Source: Actinomycetes bacterium (GTDB lineage: Bacteria; Actinomycetota; Acidimicrobiia; Acidimicrobiales; Ilumatobacteraceae). Taken from it: a DNA stretch of 36,856 nucleotides. Shown here piece by piece: positions 1 to 6,896 of this stretch. The notes beneath the pieces are model-generated. The model was not told the origin of the DNA and ran no database searches. It saw nothing but the letters and a program-made list of their open reading frames with translations. The stretch lies in assembly GCA_014190215.1 (NCBI GenBank), contig BJGB01000004.1:1-36856 (forward strand), written 5' to 3'. Both the position numbers and the translations under genes were made by a program. Positions within the stretch are counted from its first letter, which is position 1; the number at the start of each line of letters is the position of its first letter.

Positions 1-336
1 TCCGCGGGCTACGACATAAACGAACGCCAAGAAGAAGACAACGCTAAATGCAAACATCTCCCAGAACGCAAAGGCACCAAGTTCAGCGCGGTTGACGGCA
101 TAGGGGTAAATGAAAATGATTTCAATGTCAAACATGATAAATAACATCGCCACGATGTAGAAACTGACAGGGAAACGCTCAGGGGGTTCTCGACTGGGAA
201 CAATGCCACATTCGTAAGGTGCATCTTTCGCCGATGAAGGTCTCCGGGGAGCCAGCAACTTTGAGGCCACAAAACTCAACGCTCCAAAGAGAACGGCAAG
301 GATGGTGAGCGCTACAACGGGAAGATATTGCCCCAT
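1..336 (-). CDS. nuoA: NADH-quinone oxidoreductase subunit A (3' end cut by window)
   Basis: NuoA is a small membrane subunit of the proton-pumping arm of complex I. The reading frame opens with ATG at 336 and stays open for 112 codons to base 1, so only the last few residues are missing. It has an N-terminal hydrophobic helix, then the family signature YECGI (about residues 42-46) followed by a PVSFYIVAMLFIMFDIEIIF segment and a C-terminal hydrophobic stretch. The Cys and acidic residues here form the conserved loop near the quinone channel in the family. It starts three bases after the stop of the upstream gene (TAA at 340-342), so it is in the same operon as the cytochrome bc genes. The rest of the nuo operon presumably continues off the left edge, but that is not visible. 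Confidence 0.93.
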   Translation of the reverse strand, partial: MGQYLPVVALTILAVLFGALSFVASKLLAPRRPSSAKDAPYECGIVPSREPPERFPVSFYIVAMLFIMFDIEIIFIYPYAVNRAELGAFAFWEMFAFSVVFFLAFVYVVARG

Positions 337-339
337 CAG

Positions 340-1158
340 TTAAGCCCCCGCAGGAACAGGCATAGCGAGATTGGCGGCCAAAGTACGATCCCGGCGATGC
401 AACATAAAGCAAGTGATGAGGAAAAAGATTCCAGAGCCAAAGGTGACGAGCAACGCTGGTTGACGCTTAGTCCCAAGGTCGCGAATCATGACAATGTATT
501 GGTGAGATTTGGTCTCGTCGATGACTGGTCGTGCAGGAGCGCGGCCAGGTTCTACTCTTTGGGGCACTAAAGCGGCAATTTCTACAATCGCGTAATGCGG
601 TTTGTGCAAAAAGGCAAGGAAGTCAAGTTTGTCGCCGATCTTGGGATAGCGCTCACCACCACGGTCATACACCGCGACTGCTTCGTATTCGCCGCCGGCG
701 TACAACTCGGCTTCAACTTGAATGATTTCATCAGCAGCAGCGATTGACTGACCGCGACCCTTATCGTCCGTCGGAAGAACTTTCCAATTTTCTTCTTGCA
801 AAGCCTTCGCTCCAGCAGCAGCAGCCTCAACTGGTGATGCCCCCTCAGAAATCTTCACCGAGTTCACAAGCACCTCGGCCTGCGGCAATAGAGCTACATC
901 GCGTACAACCGTGAAGGGACGCGCCGGCTTCCACGACGGCTCATTACCTTTGAGACCAATGCCGTAGGTCATCCAGATAACACCCATCATGACCATCCAG
1001 CCGCTGAGTCCCGCAAGCGCAACTAAGAGTCCCAAGCGTGCGCCCATGTTGGTTGCAAGAAGAAGATAAACACTTCCGCATAGGGCGACGACGGCGATAA
1101 TGACCGTGAGAAGCCCGCGGATTTCGGGTTCCCAAGCGATGCTTAACATGGCGCTCAT
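340..1158 (-). CDS. Membrane protein of unknown function in the bc-complex operon
   Basis: A 272-residue protein I cannot assign to a named family. Two or three hydrophobic helices lie in residues 13-70, a soluble domain of roughly 150 residues follows, and one more helix (about 232-252) comes before a short basic tail. It has no CxxCH and no other obvious cofactor motif. Its ATG overlaps the stop of the diheme cytochrome c gene by four bases (ATGA at 1155-1158) and it ends three bases before nuoA. It is therefore tightly coupled to both, and an accessory or assembly role for the bc complex or its junction with complex I is a reasonable inference. It could also be a lineage-specific structural subunit. 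Confidence 0.8.
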   Translation of the reverse strand: MSAMLSIAWEPEIRGLLTVIIAVVALCGSVYLLLATNMGARLGLLVALAGLSGWMVMMGVIWMTYGIGLKGNEPSWKPARPFTVVRDVALLPQAEVLVNSVKISEGASPVEAAAAGAKALQEENWKVLPTDDKGRGQSIAAADEIIQVEAELYAGGEYEAVAVYDRGGERYPKIGDKLDFLAFLHKPHYAIVEIAALVPQRVEPGRAPARPVIDETKSHQYIVMIRDLGTKRQPALLVTFGSGIFFLITCFMLHRRDRTLAANLAMPVPAGA

Positions 1159-2219
1159 AGTTCGTTCCGTACGTAGTTCACGATCTGTTGGATCTGTTCA
1201 GCAGTCAATAAATCACCAAAGCCAGGCATCCGACCCGAACCTTGTCCTTGAATACCGTACTTCGCTCCGTACTTTGAACCAGCCTTGATGAAGTTGATCA
1301 TTTCTTGTTCAGTTGCGAAGTGAGTGTTCGTGGCTCCACCGGTGAGGTTCCAACCAAAGGCACCCGAACCAGTCTGTCCAGGCTCACCCCAACTCCATCC
1401 AGGCGTATGGCAGCGAGCACAACTAAAACCACCCGATCCCAATTCAAGATTGAAGAGTGCTTCTCCAATTGAGGAGTAGGTGCCATCAGCAACAGACTTT
1501 TCAGCGGCCGCTTGAATCTTGTCCTGTTCAACCACGGGCAAGTGTCCACCCTCGCAGTTCAACGGCTTGGCATCGGCCACGATGCAGTCTTCGCGCGGAA
1601 TCTGAATGCTCTTGAGGTACGCCAAAAGCGTGTCAATCTGTTGCGCGTTGAGTGGTCCACCGCCCTCAATGCCCCACGGGGACATCGGCGAGAAGGGTCG
1701 ACCGTATTGCAGGATAAACCGAACTTCATTTTCATCAAAGCGGTAGAAGACGGTGTTGATTGCTGGAGCTTTCCAAGTCACAGATTTCACTTCACCAGTT
1801 TTCGAATCAGTGATTGTGTATGGTGCCGCACCACCCGCACCGTTCATTCCACCATGGCAGCCAGCGCAGTTGAATCCACCCTCAGCAGTTGGAGCAAAAA
1901 GGTTTGAGCCCCACTCGATAAAACGATTCGCTTTACCGCTAGTTGCGTCAGCTTGGCGACTCGGTTCCAAAATCCAGTAGGCCGGCAGTCCAATCGTGAT
2001 CGTTGCCAACATTAAAACACCGAGCAACTGCATTTTCTGAAGGCGCTTACCCTCAAGAATTTCATCATCAAAATATTCTTTACGGTTAGCGGCGAGTTCA
2101 ATCTCCGAACCAATCTCAGCACGACCTGCTGATCGGTTGAAAAATGCATAGGTGACATAACCAATGACAAAAAATAACGCTATAAGTGAAGCGAAAGTAG
2201 AGGTGACGAGTGAAATCAT
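1155..2219 (-). CDS. Membrane-anchored diheme cytochrome c subunit of a quinol:cytochrome c oxidoreductase
   Basis: A 354-residue protein that should pass electrons from the Rieske protein toward a terminal oxidase outside the membrane. It has hydrophobic helices at about residues 5-27 and 64-84. Two c-type heme sites follow: CAGCH (118-122) and CARCH (267-271). Candidate axial Met residues are in an MSPWG motif (about 179) and an RMPGFG motif near the C-terminus. The two-domain diheme arrangement resembles QcrC of actinobacteria and the diheme PetA of heliobacteria. The start lies two bases after the Rieske stop (2222), and the 3' end overlaps the next gene by four bases. Secretion and heme attachment would need a cytochrome c maturation system not seen here. 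Confidence 0.9.
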   Translation of the reverse strand: MISLVTSTFASLIALFFVIGYVTYAFFNRSAGRAEIGSEIELAANRKEYFDDEILEGKRLQKMQLLGVLMLATITIGLPAYWILEPSRQADATSGKANRFIEWGSNLFAPTAEGGFNCAGCHGGMNGAGGAAPYTITDSKTGEVKSVTWKAPAINTVFYRFDENEVRFILQYGRPFSPMSPWGIEGGGPLNAQQIDTLLAYLKSIQIPREDCIVADAKPLNCEGGHLPVVEQDKIQAAAEKSVADGTYSSIGEALFNLELGSGGFSCARCHTPGWSWGEPGQTGSGAFGWNLTGGATNTHFATEQEMINFIKAGSKYGAKYGIQGQGSGRMPGFGDLLTAEQIQQIVNYVRNEL

Positions 2220-2221
2220 AA

Positions 2222-3076
2222 TCAGTGCTTTGTCTCTCCGGAAACGCAGTGCGGCCCTTCGGCCTCCTGCCCAGTCGTGTTGATACCAATTGCAGGACCG
2301 TTAAACCTAGTTCCAGTGTCAACAACGACGTTGCCATTGGTTACCGATACACCAAAGCGATCCATGCCACGAGGGGCGGGACCAGCTTTCTTTTCACCAA
2401 CACGGTTGTACTGAGACCCGTGACATGGACATTCAAACCACTGTGAACTCTTACATTCAGGAACTCGACAACCCAGGTGTGGACACTTTTGGTAGAGCGC
2501 AATAATGCCGCTTTCCATGCCAGTCGAAACCGTTTGCTTGCCATAAGACAGGCGTGCCTTAGGAAGAGAGTCGGCGGGGTACGAAGTCAACCAAGTTCGC
2601 GCCTCGGGCTTATACACAAAACCGCGCTCACTCCGAATTTGCGCGACCAAGTCATCAAGGCGACCGACGGTGACCTTGGAACCAAAACCCCCACCAGCAC
2701 GTGGCCACAAAAAGGCAATGAGCGAAGCGCCGAATGCCGCGGTACCCGTGAGCACCAAAAAGATTGATGCACGATTGAAGAACTGCCGACGAGAAACATC
2801 AATGGCCTCTTGATCTGGCGCTTGCCAAATCACAGGCGCTACTTCAGTAGCTTTTTCAAGAACGGCAGTACGAGTGGCGATTGCCTGTGACTCATACGCT
2901 GATCCAGCAGGAGCATCACCCGATTCAGCCTTGATCGACTTGTCACGCTTCACAGTTTCTCGCGCAAGCGCGCCTGCACCGCGTACATCAGAGCGTCGTG
3001 CCGAGGTAATCAGCACGACAGCAGCTAACACCACTAGGGCGGCGATAGCTATAACGATTGTTGCTAGGGGTGTCAT
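2222..3076 (-). CDS. Rieske [2Fe-2S] iron-sulfur subunit
   Basis: A 284-residue Rieske protein, the high-potential electron acceptor from quinol in bc-type complexes. Ligands are visible as CPHLGC (198-203) and CPCHGS (216-221): Cys198, His200, Cys216 and His219 bind the cluster, and Cys203/Cys218 form the usual disulfide. There is an N-terminal hydrophobic helix (about 5-24) and a second (about 104-125) preceded by a twin-arginine motif, SRRQFF (95-100), consistent with Tat-dependent insertion of the folded cluster domain as in actinobacterial QcrA. I chose the ATG at 3076 because GAGGAG lies about nine bases upstream; starting further 5' at 3148 would overlap the upstream gene and lacks such a site. 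Confidence 0.93.
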   Translation of the reverse strand: MTPLATIVIAIAALVVLAAVVLITSARRSDVRGAGALARETVKRDKSIKAESGDAPAGSAYESQAIATRTAVLEKATEVAPVIWQAPDQEAIDVSRRQFFNRASIFLVLTGTAAFGASLIAFLWPRAGGGFGSKVTVGRLDDLVAQIRSERGFVYKPEARTWLTSYPADSLPKARLSYGKQTVSTGMESGIIALYQKCPHLGCRVPECKSSQWFECPCHGSQYNRVGEKKAGPAPRGMDRFGVSVTNGNVVVDTGTRFNGPAIGINTTGQEAEGPHCVSGETKH

Positions 3077-3089
3077 AAAAGCGTGCTCC

Positions 3090-3842
3090 TCACAACTCGA
3101 AGAACAAGCCATCCCGCCAAGGGAAGACAAAGTTGAAACCAGGACCACGGAAGAACGATCCGATGATGACTAACACGGCCCAAAACATGAGGTGAATAGT
3201 CATAATCGAAGTCGCAAACTTGCGGTCCTCGGGTTTGTTGGATGAATTTTTGTCAATGAACGGCGCCAAAATTAAAGCAAACAATGCCACTCCAGGAATT
3301 GTCACACCAGCCACCATCGGGTGGAACATCGTCAACAATTCTTGAAGTCCTAAGAAGTACCAGGGTGCCTTTGACGGGTTGGGCGTCTGGTTGGGGTTTG
3401 CCAACTGCATCAAGGGAGCATTGACAAAAATTGCCACGAAGAACAAGAACGCAGTACAAGCAATCGCCGCCACGAACTCAACGGCCAGCAGGTGGGGCCA
3501 CGTATGCACTTTGTCCACTGGAGTGGCCTTGACATCTTGAATTGAGCCCGACTTAACGACTGTCAACAAGCGTTGAGTATGACCACCAGGGCCCGCTCCA
3601 ATAGGCAGACCTGCTGCAGCTGGGGCCGCACCCACAAGGGCGCCGACCTTTTCGGCGACAGCAACTTGCGCTCCGCCAGTTTTATCCTTAGCCGCTTTGC
3701 TGCGCTCAAGAAGATGAGCCGGAATGCGTGGATCTGAGGCTGGAGTATCGCCAGCAGCTGGCGCGGCCGCACCCGCTTGCGCAGCGGCCTGATCGCGAGC
3801 GGCTTGTGCTCGCTTCAAAAGGTGTTCTGGGATTTCAGTCAT
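3090..3842 (-). CDS. Cytochrome b C-terminal half (subunit IV / PetD type) with N-terminal IPEHLL repeats
   Basis: A 250-residue protein matching the C-terminal part of cytochrome b, encoded separately as in b6f complexes. Three hydrophobic helices (about 117-142, 176-196, 210-230) follow a long polar, Ala-rich N-terminal region. The Qo-site position usually written PEWY reads APWY (159-162), followed by FLGLQELL. The N-terminal region holds two copies of a short motif, IPEHLLKRAQAARD (4-17) and IPAHLLERSKAAKD (40-53); the same motif opens the cytochrome c at 5974. Subunit IV N-termini lie on the cytoplasmic side in known complexes. The gene starts 27 bases after the b6-type gene and precedes the Rieske gene. 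Confidence 0.9.
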   Translation of the reverse strand: MTEIPEHLLKRAQAARDQAAAQAGAAAPAAGDTPASDPRIPAHLLERSKAAKDKTGGAQVAVAEKVGALVGAAPAAAGLPIGAGPGGHTQRLLTVVKSGSIQDVKATPVDKVHTWPHLLAVEFVAAIACTAFLFFVAIFVNAPLMQLANPNQTPNPSKAPWYFLGLQELLTMFHPMVAGVTIPGVALFALILAPFIDKNSSNKPEDRKFATSIMTIHLMFWAVLVIIGSFFRGPGFNFVFPWRDGLFFEL

Positions 3843-3869
3843 GTTGAGTCATTTCCTTTCAGGCACTGG

Positions 3870-4652
3870 TCACAACGGACCGGAGATGCCACCGTCCTTG
3901 CGGACACGCCAGAAGTGGATAGCCATGAAAATCACGATGACGAAAGGCAACATGAGAACGTGTAACACATACCATCGCAGCAACGTTTCAGAACCGATCT
4001 CGACACCACCGAGCAATACGAAACGCACTTGAGAACCAAAGACCGGGGTATACCCCATCATGTTGGTACCCACAGCGACTGCCCACATTGACAACTGATC
4101 CCATGGAAGCAAATAACCCGTGAAGGAAAGAAGCAAAGTCAGCGTCAACAACACGACACCGATCACCCAGTTAAATTCACGTGGGGCTTTGTAGGCACCA
4201 TGATAAAAAACACGGGCCATGTGTAAGAACACCGAGAGCACCATTAAGTGTGCTCCCCATCTATGCATATTTCGCACAAGTAATCCGAAGGCCACCGAGG
4301 TCTGCAAACTGCTGATGTCATTCCACGCTGCCGTGGCTTCAGGGCGGTAGAAGAACATCAAGAAAATACCAGTCACCGTTAAGTGAATGAACAGGAAGAA
4401 ACTGAGTCCACCGAGACACAAGGTGTAGCTCACCTTGACGGCATGACGCTTGACCTTGACGGGATGCAAATGATAGAGCACCGAGTTCATGATGACGTAC
4501 GAGCGGTTACGCGGGCTATCGGTATAGCCCTTGCGGAAAATAGAACCGGGACGGAAGATTGAACTCCAGGCTTGACTGCCTTGAACATTCTCTACCGTCT
4601 GATTCAGACGCTCTTTTGCTGTTGGACGAGGATCGTCAATGACTTTTGCCAT
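3870..4652 (-). CDS. Cytochrome b N-terminal half (cytochrome b6 type) with heme ci cysteine
   Basis: A 260-residue four-helix heme protein of the bc/b6f family. The bis-His ligands are His130/His144 (13 residues between) and His231/His246 (14 between); the 13/14 pattern is that of cytochrome b6. The motif CLGG (79-82) aligns with YCLGG of b6 and YCFGG of Bacillus QcrB, so Cys79 sits where heme ci (cn) is covalently attached. A C-terminal RKDGGISGP also resembles b6 rather than the fused actinobacterial QcrB. The N-terminal 50 residues are polar. The gene lies between the ferredoxin (11 bases upstream) and the subunit IV gene. The protein is half the length of mycobacterial QcrB because the C-terminal half is a separate gene. 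Confidence 0.92.
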   Translation of the reverse strand: MAKVIDDPRPTAKERLNQTVENVQGSQAWSSIFRPGSIFRKGYTDSPRNRSYVIMNSVLYHLHPVKVKRHAVKVSYTLCLGGLSFFLFIHLTVTGIFLMFFYRPEATAAWNDISSLQTSVAFGLLVRNMHRWGAHLMVLSVFLHMARVFYHGAYKAPREFNWVIGVVLLTLTLLLSFTGYLLPWDQLSMWAVAVGTNMMGYTPVFGSQVRFVLLGGVEIGSETLLRWYVLHVLMLPFVIVIFMAIHFWRVRKDGGISGPL

Positions 4653-4663
4653 GGGTTGTTCTC

Positions 4664-5077
4664 CTAGAAACGCATTCCATATGCGTAGCCGTGATTAGCG
4701 GTACGTGTGTGAGTGTCGCCAGTTGCGAGAGCCGCACCAGCCTTGCCAAGAATGATGACGCCGGTCGGACACCGATCGACGCACAGTGCACAACGTGTAC
4801 AAACATCATCATCAATAATGAACAGAACATGATCGTTAGGGTCAAGCCCAGGGAGCTCGGTGTTGGTGGCTTCTGCCACAGCATCGGGAGTCACCATGTG
4901 GATGCACTTCCACGGACAGATATCAACGCAACCCTCGCACATGATGCATTCGGACTGGTCGATATGAATGAATTGCTTGGGCTTCACCGCCTTGGTGAGA
5001 TAGTCCGCGTCAACTTCAACCAGTTGGTACTGGTCGGAGTACGGCATCATTGGCGGATTGGCGTCAGTACGAGTCAT
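4664..5077 (-). CDS. 2[4Fe-4S] ferredoxin
   Basis: A 137-residue soluble protein with two complete [4Fe-4S] motifs: CIMCEGCVDICP (about 47-58) and CTRCALCVDRCP (about 92-103). Some 33 residues separate the motifs, longer than in clostridial ferredoxins. The N-terminal 40 residues and C-terminal 25 residues carry no motif. It would act as a low-potential one-electron carrier in the cytoplasm. It is the second gene of the bc-complex operon, four bases after the 5082-5558 gene and 11 bases before the b6-type cytochrome b. That position suggests a direct role with the complex or with complex I. It resembles NuoI-like ferredoxin domains, but it lies apart from the nuo genes. Confidence 0.9.
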   Translation of the reverse strand: MTRTDANPPMMPYSDQYQLVEVDADYLTKAVKPKQFIHIDQSECIMCEGCVDICPWKCIHMVTPDAVAEATNTELPGLDPNDHVLFIIDDDVCTRCALCVDRCPTGVIILGKAGAALATGDTHTRTANHGYAYGMRF

Positions 5078-5081
5078 GGGG

Positions 5082-5558
5082 TTATGCCTTCTTCACCAAA
5101 GGACGACCGTAACTTGATTGCTCAACCTCGGTGGACTTTGTCGTGCCACGCTTTTGCCACCACGTCCACATGTAGATCTGAACGCCCAAAAACAATCCAT
5201 AAATACCAGTGACGGCGATATCACCAATCTGCAGGTAGTTGATATCAAACGGGAAACTTCCACCGGCCGCTTGCGATTTAAAAATTGATCCAGGTCCGAG
5301 GAATGGCTTGTCAGAGCGCCAACCAAGTTCGTTTTGAACATGAACCAACCACTGATGAGGCACGACTCCGTAGGCCAGGAACATCACGAAGAATGCGTAC
5401 ACAGAGCCAATCATCGCCTCTCCCCAAGACATGGGAGTACCGATAGGACGGCGCTTGCCGTACACAAAAATAAGACCAGTCAGAATTGTTGTTAAAGCCA
5501 AGGAGAACAGGAAAGCCTGATTCATTCCCGGCCATTTCAGGATGTCAATCGCCAGCAT
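5082..5558 (-). CDS. Small three-helix membrane protein, first gene of the bc-complex operon
   Basis: A 158-residue protein not recognised by family. It has three likely membrane helices (about residues 14-34, 48-66 and 112-134) and a conserved-looking loop with HQWLVHVQNELGW between helices 2 and 3; the two His could be ligands, but that is a guess. The ATG at 5558 has a GGAAGGGAA purine stretch upstream. It is first in the operon and ends four bases before the ferredoxin gene. The context suggests a small subunit or an anchor for the ferredoxin at the membrane. No cofactor motif is visible. Confidence 0.8.
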   Translation of the reverse strand: MLAIDILKWPGMNQAFLFSLALTTILTGLIFVYGKRRPIGTPMSWGEAMIGSVYAFFVMFLAYGVVPHQWLVHVQNELGWRSDKPFLGPGSIFKSQAAGGSFPFDINYLQIGDIAVTGIYGLFLGVQIYMWTWWQKRGTTKSTEVEQSSYGRPLVKKA

Positions 5559-5804
5559 CTAGCCGGTATTCCCTTCCGTGCCCTGTAACGAGGTCGATAC
5601 ATGTTTGAGTTTCGTGGACTTAGCTCTTTTAAAAATCTTTAGGAGAACCGACAAGAACCTTAGTCGTCAAGAGCCTCGCGCGACCCAACTCGCTCGCAAG
5701 AACAAACAAAGATTTAGGACACACAGAAAATTTTGACGGCATTGCTAAAAATCGGATTCCTTGACTACTTGAGGTCTATCGCCATGGCCTACCTCTTAGG
5801 TGGA

Positions 5805-5822
5805 TTGTGCGATAGTTCACGG
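5805..5822. promoter_or_regulatory. Candidate Rex operator-like site
   Basis: TTGTGCGATAGTTCACGG matches 10 of the 14 fixed positions of the Rex operator pattern TTGTGAA-n4-TTCACAA. It sits inside the arms of the 5795-5830 inverted repeat, between divergent respiratory genes, and a rex gene lies 9 kb away. Streptomyces Rex is known to control respiratory genes. The outer half-bases deviate, so this is a candidate only. Confidence 0.3.
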
Positions 5823-5837
5823 TACCTAAGTGACAAG

Positions 5838-5874
5838 ATTCCTAGGAGTTTTTGCCACAGAAAAGCCTAGGAAT
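5838..5874. repeat. Perfect 9-bp inverted repeat (ATTCCTAGG / CCTAGGAAT)
   Basis: Arms at 5838-5846 and 5866-5874 with a 19-base spacer. The arms include the palindrome CCTAGG. It lies 100 bases upstream of the cytochrome c start and could be a dimeric regulator site or a leader hairpin. There is no T-run after it, so a terminator is unlikely. Confidence 0.5.
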
Positions 5875-5973
5875 TCCGTCATAGCCTCACTCGCGCTCTA
5901 GTGTTGAACGAGACGTCGATTGCACGGTCGTTGTCAACAAATTGTCGTACCCCACGCCCGAAAGGACTGGTCC

Positions 5974-6792
5974 GTGACCGAAATTCCCGAGCACCTCTTA
6001 AAACGATCCCGCGACCGTAAGGCCGCTGGCGGCGATGCCTCCTCTACCGAGGTTTCGCCAGGCGCTGCAGTCCCAGCGACGACTGGCGCAACGACACCCA
6101 CCGCCCGAGTTTTGGTTGAAACTGAGGCTCAAAAGCCTGCAAAGAAGCCCGATCCGGCCTATGTCACGGCCGCCAAGACCCGTGGTCGCATCCCATCCTG
6201 GGCTATGGCCACGCTTGCTTTGATGCCCATTTTCTTGTTCATGTACGTCCGTGGCTTAGAGCCGCAAAAAGCCGAGGCACAGGGCCCGATCGCTATTGGA
6301 ATAGAGAACTACGGTGCTTGCGCTAGTTGCCACGGTGCCGACGGTGCAGGTGGTGCTGGTCGAGTCTTGAAAGACGGTGAGTCGTTGAAGACTTTCCCTC
6401 ATATCGAAGACATGTTGAATTGGGTCTATAACGGAACCGAGGCTTACGAGGCAGCAGGCGTCGCCTCCTACGGTGATCCGAATCGCGAAGGCGGATTCCA
6501 CTACCCGAGGTCCTATAACGGTGGGGCGATGCCCGCCCAAGGAGCAAAAGCCGGTGGGGCGCTCACCGAAGCCGAGATTTTGGGACTCATCTGCCATATT
6601 CGTTATGACATTTCAGGTGCTGATGAGGCTGGAGAGTGGGTCGAAGAGTACGAAAAGTGGTGCAGTCCGGAGAGCCAAATCTTTCTTGACCTTGAGGCCG
6701 GCACTATGACCTTTGATTCCGCCGAATTGGGTATCGGAACCGCTCCCCGCCTCGGCACCCCAGCCGACCAAGAAGTGATGGTCGCTGGCTGA
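5974..6792 (+). CDS. Membrane-anchored monoheme cytochrome c with N-terminal IPEHLLKRS motif
   Basis: A 272-residue protein. The N-terminal 70 residues are polar and Pro/Ala/Thr-rich and begin MTEIPEHLLKRSRDRK, nearly identical to the start of the cytochrome b half at 3842. One hydrophobic helix (about 74-92) follows, then an external c-type heme domain with CASCH (116-120) and candidate axial Met residues further on (such as in GAMPAQG). It probably shuttles electrons from the bc complex to an oxidase or forms part of a supercomplex. I chose the GTG at 5974 because GAAAGGA lies upstream and because the start then matches the cytochrome b half; the frame is open back to a TTG at 5920. It is divergent from the bc operon and followed after 104 bases by a flavoprotein gene. 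Confidence 0.9.
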   Translation: MTEIPEHLLKRSRDRKAAGGDASSTEVSPGAAVPATTGATTPTARVLVETEAQKPAKKPDPAYVTAAKTRGRIPSWAMATLALMPIFLFMYVRGLEPQKAEAQGPIAIGIENYGACASCHGADGAGGAGRVLKDGESLKTFPHIEDMLNWVYNGTEAYEAAGVASYGDPNREGGFHYPRSYNGGAMPAQGAKAGGALTEAEILGLICHIRYDISGADEAGEWVEEYEKWCSPESQIFLDLEAGTMTFDSAELGIGTAPRLGTPADQEVMVAG

Positions 6793-6896
6793 AAAGGCCA
6801 GTACCCAGTCGATGTGACTTCGACTGTGACCAACAGAACGCTCACGACCCAGAAACCGTCTCGGCACTTAAGCGCGATTAATACCACCCTGTTGCT

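Larger units (their letters stand above)
5559..5973 (+). promoter_or_regulatory. Divergent regulatory region between the bc operon and the cytochrome c gene
   Basis: These 415 bases carry no convincing gene and must hold promoters for both directions. They are rich in TAGG/CCTA words. One inverted repeat pairs CTTAGGT (5795-5801) with ACCTAAG (5824-5830), and a second pairs ATTCCTAGG (5838-5846) with CCTAGGAAT (5866-5874). The left half (5600-5760) is A-rich with several partial -10-like words, but I could not settle on a clear -35/-10 pair. Frame-open codons upstream of 5974 (from a TTG at 5920) lack a ribosome binding site and are treated as untranslated. Confidence 0.6.

Noticed and set aside
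3077-3148. A longer Rieske protein starting at 3148
   Set aside because: It would overlap the upstream cytochrome b gene by 59 bases and has no ribosome binding site, whereas the ATG at 3076 has GAGGAG.
4646-5212. A 188-residue frame on the plus strand opposite the ferredoxin gene
   Set aside because: It is antisense to two well-supported genes and its translation has no recognisable motifs.
6807-6825. AGTCGA/TCGACT stem after the cytochrome c gene
   Set aside because: Only six base pairs with a seven-base loop and no T-run; too weak to call a terminator.
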